From NCBI GenBank assembly GCA_016125475.1, contig WGLR01000023.1, positions 62,001-126,000 of the forward strand: 64,000 bases of DNA, read 5' to 3'. The notes beneath the pieces were generated by a model. That model had not been told where the DNA came from. It did no database searches and was given only the letters and a program-made list of their open reading frames with translations. Below, piece by piece: positions 62,026 to 64,000 of the stretch; the first letter of the stretch is position 1; every line of letters begins with the position of its first letter. The stretch is from Betaproteobacteria bacterium (GTDB taxonomy: Bacteria > Pseudomonadota > Gammaproteobacteria > Burkholderiales > Ga0077523). Made by a program: the position numbers and the translations under genes.

Positions 62026-63303
62026 ATGAAGATCTCGAACAGATTCCTGCGGTGGGTGGGCCTGAGCCTGGTGCTCTGCGCGGCCTGCGACGTACGGGCT
62101 CAGACGTCCACCGAGACGCCGAGCGAAGGGTTGAGTCGAAGAATGGTGAGGAAGGCGCAGCCGCTTCCGTCCATAGAACCCATCGAGATGGGTTCGTTTC
62201 TCGTCTATCCGGACCTCACGGTCACCGGGATGTACGACGACAACGTCTACTACGCGAGCCAGGACAAGATCGGTGACTGGGCCATGATGGCCTCGCCCAC
62301 GGTGTTCGTGCAGTCGAACTGGGAACGTCACGCGCTGAACCTCTACGCCAACGTGGACGCGATGCGGTACCTGAGTCGCGAGAGCGAGAACTCCGACGAC
62401 TACCGTGTGAGCGCGGAAGGCCGCTACGACTTCACGCAGGACGTGAACGCGTATGGCGGTGCGCGCTGGGCACAGGAGCACGAGGACCGGGAGTCACCGG
62501 ACTCGCGCAATGGATACACGCCCACCCGCTACACCAACGAGCGCGCGTACGGAGGCGGGTTTGCCCAGTTCAGTCGATTGTCCGTGCGGCTCGGGGGTAC
62601 GGTGCAGCGCCTCGACTACTCGGACGTCAAGTTCCTCAACGGGATCATCAACATGGATGACCGGGACCGCACGCAGTATTCGGGCGGCACGCGCATCGCG
62701 TGGGAACTGTCGCCGCACTTCGAGCCGTTCGTCCAGGTCGCGTTCGACCTGCGGCGGTATTCCAACGACCCGGACGATGCGGGCTACTTCCGCGACTCGA
62801 ACGGCGAGCGCTACCTGATCGGGACGCGGTTCCTGATGTCCGGCACCGCCAAGGCGGAGATCTTCGGTGGCTATCTCGCCCAGCGCTACGAGGACGTCCG
62901 TTTCCCGGTCGTGCATGCGCCGGCCTTCGGCATGAATCTCATCCTGCGTCCGCGTACGGGCACGACGATCTCCGTGTTCGTCGACAGGACCGTGGAGGAG
63001 ACCACGCTGCCGGCGGCGTCCGGCAACCTGAACAGTTACGCCTCGTTCGCGCTCGTGTCGCGGTTCAGTTCCCTGCTGGCCCTGCAGATGAGCGGGGCCC
63101 TGTCGCGCAACGACTACCAGGTGATCGACCGTCGGGACGACTACCTGTCCGGAGGCGTGGGGCTGTACTGGTATCTCGCGCGCGGCATGATCCTCGAGAC
63201 CAGCTACCAGTATCGCAAGCTGAGATCCTCGGTCGCGACGGAGGACTTCTCGAAGAACCAGGTGTTCTTGCGGCTCGTCTTCGCGCTGCAGCCGAGAGAG
63301 TGA
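62026..63303 (+). CDS. Outer-membrane beta-barrel protein (BBP2-type)
   Basis: A 425-aa protein with signal peptide (VRAQ). A short linker leads to repeated amphipathic beta-strands typical of an outer-membrane barrel, with aromatic girdles such as DNVYYAS, LNLYANVDA, GGARWAQ and a final strand VFLRLVFAL. The BBP2 group occurs in exopolysaccharide and exosortase-linked loci, agreeing with the PEP-CTERM protein upstream. The substrate or partner is unknown. Confidence 0.85.
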   Translation: MKISNRFLRWVGLSLVLCAACDVRAQTSTETPSEGLSRRMVRKAQPLPSIEPIEMGSFLVYPDLTVTGMYDDNVYYASQDKIGDWAMMASPTVFVQSNWERHALNLYANVDAMRYLSRESENSDDYRVSAEGRYDFTQDVNAYGGARWAQEHEDRESPDSRNGYTPTRYTNERAYGGGFAQFSRLSVRLGGTVQRLDYSDVKFLNGIINMDDRDRTQYSGGTRIAWELSPHFEPFVQVAFDLRRYSNDPDDAGYFRDSNGERYLIGTRFLMSGTAKAEIFGGYLAQRYEDVRFPVVHAPAFGMNLILRPRTGTTISVFVDRTVEETTLPAASGNLNSYASFALVSRFSSLLALQMSGALSRNDYQVIDRRDDYLSGGVGLYWYLARGMILETSYQYRKLRSSVATEDFSKNQVFLRLVFALQPRE

Positions 63304-63304
63304 A

Positions 63305-63320
63305 TGTGACGTGAGTCACA
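63305..63320. promoter_or_regulatory. CRP-type palindrome
   Basis: A perfect TGTGA-CGTGAG-TCACA (arms TGTGAC/GTCACA), starting just after the barrel-gene stop and about 196 bases before the last gene's ATG. It matches the CRP consensus fully. It could instead be a hairpin, but the stem is only 6 bp and no T-run follows. Confidence 0.5.
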
Positions 63321-63333
63321 AAGCCGCAGCAAA

Positions 63334-63347
63334 TTGACAGTCGTCAA
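63334..63347. promoter_or_regulatory. FNR-type palindrome upstream of the last gene
   Basis: A perfect TTGAC-AGTC-GTCAA, 28 bases downstream (centre to centre) from the CRP-type box. The two palindromes may be read by two related regulators or by one in tandem. Confidence 0.6.
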
Positions 63348-63515
63348 TGATGAGAGTGTGCACGTTCCGGATCATTCGATTCATGCAGGAAGGGGGCAGT
63401 GATACGGGCTCCTGCTCATGCAGTCGGAGAAGTGGTGGATGGCGGTCGTCTCCCACTCGTGCCGAATGACCGTTACACGGACCGCGTTGACGCAAATCCA
63501 GAAGGAGCCATGCAA

Positions 63516-64000
63516 ATGAAGTCAGTACAAAGATTCTCGTTCAGGCCCGTTGCTGCAGTCGCTGCGCTGGCGGTGGTCGGTCTCGTCGGCGGCGTCGTGG
63601 GGACATCCGGGACGGGTCAGGTCTCGTTCGGTCTCGTGTCCGTCGCCCAGGCTGCCGAGAAGGGTGGTGCAGGGGCTACGGGGCACGGCAAGCACGGCAG
63701 TGCGTCCACGGGCGCAGCTGCCGCCGGAACGGGGTCCACGGGCAAGAGCGGCAAGCCGGGTACGACCGGCGGCGGGCAGGTCTCGGGTTCCAAGCTCGGC
63801 CGGCTCAACATGGCCAGGGCGTTCGTGTCTCCGGGCTTCGACATCGCGAACGTGGACGATCCGGCGGCACCCGTGGCCCAGATCGCGCTGTACAAGGATC
63901 TGATCAGTGGCGACTACAGCGACGATGCGCTCGATGCTGCCGCCACGGCGCTCGGCAACGCGGCCACCGTGAATCCCGTGACGCTGGACACGGTCACGAA
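63516..64000 (+). CDS. Exported Gly/Ser/Ala-rich protein, partial at 3' end
   Basis: An open frame of 161 codons runs into the window edge. It starts with a signal peptide (SVAQAAE cleavage) followed by a Gly/Thr/Ser/Lys-rich linker of about 50 residues, then a globular start (KLGRLNMARAFVSPGF). ATG at 63516 is preferred, since AAGGAG at 63502-63507 is 8 bases away; the in-frame ATG at 63510 is too close. Two CRP/FNR-type palindromes lie upstream. The family is not identified. The rest of the gene is outside the window. Confidence 0.78.
   Translation, partial: MKSVQRFSFRPVAAVAALAVVGLVGGVVGTSGTGQVSFGLVSVAQAAEKGGAGATGHGKHGSASTGAAAAGTGSTGKSGKPGTTGGGQVSGSKLGRLNMARAFVSPGFDIANVDDPAAPVAQIALYKDLISGDYSDDALDAAATALGNAATVNPVTLDTVT

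Noticed and set aside
1-64000. CRISPR array, tRNA, rRNA, transposase or prophage genes
   Set aside because: None could be recognised on either strand. The only tandem repeats are short (ATAGGCC x3 and the 19-bp pair).

Overview
The window is high-G+C, tightly packed bacterial chromosome. RlhA, PdxH, a ParE/ParC pair, a TraR/DksA zinc-finger protein, an FNR-type regulator and a PEP-CTERM protein with an extracellular-matrix type beta-barrel together suggest a Betaproteobacterium of Burkholderiales/Rhodocyclales type, or a close gammaproteobacterial relative. That placement is an inference from gene content. I see no rRNA, tRNA, CRISPR array, transposase or prophage gene.

Layout. 1-6.5 kb: the tail of a helical-repeat protein, then a minus-strand operon (SDR, RuBisCO-like protein, DUF1537 sugar-acid kinase, SDR) that looks like a catabolic route for a branched or four-carbon sugar acid, a divergent EthD-like gene and a fold-type III PLP aldolase. 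6.5-15.2 kb: a membrane C13-type protease-like protein with a TPR protein, acyl-CoA ligase with truncated haemoglobin, an encapsulated-ferritin-like protein that lacks a cargo tail, rlhA, a beta-etherase-like GST and pdxH. 15.2-25 kb: acyl-CoA metabolism (two acyl-CoA dehydrogenases, thiolase, SDRs, hotdog thioesterase, HSL-type esterase) with a histidine phosphatase and surE. 25-36.3 kb: a cyclase-family protein, a SWIM/SNF2 ATPase, DUF2059, SDR, MDR reductase, alpha/beta hydrolase, an aminotransferase with a clear sigma70 promoter, a META-type lipoprotein and a TraR/DksA protein. 36.6-42.3 kb: winged-helix protein, parE, DUF3859, parC.

42.3-46.7 kb is the least familiar part. Three small exported proteins, each made of three tandem repeats (periods 40, about 37 and 28 residues), lie around an SDR whose catalytic Tyr is Phe, followed by a BTAD/SARP-type regulator without an ATPase domain. 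46.9-52.5 kb: two paralogous NMT1/TauA-type binding proteins flank a methyltransferase and a lone SufU-like scaffold, followed by the ABC ATPase and permease. 52.6-56.7 kb: two coupled genes of the PPDK/PEP-synthase superfamily, neither with the PEP-binding barrel. 57-64 kb: exported proteins including a PEP-CTERM protein and a BBP2-type barrel, a GFA protein, an aldo/keto reductase and an FNR-type regulator.

Regulation. Three perfect TTGAC-N4-GTCAA palindromes occur: before pdxH, between the FNR-type regulator and a divergent exported-protein gene, and before the last gene. The last gene also has a perfect TGTGA-N6-TCACA palindrome 28 bp further upstream. A looser FNR-like site precedes the TraR/DksA gene. 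This suggests a small redox- or oxygen-linked regulon read by the regulator encoded here.
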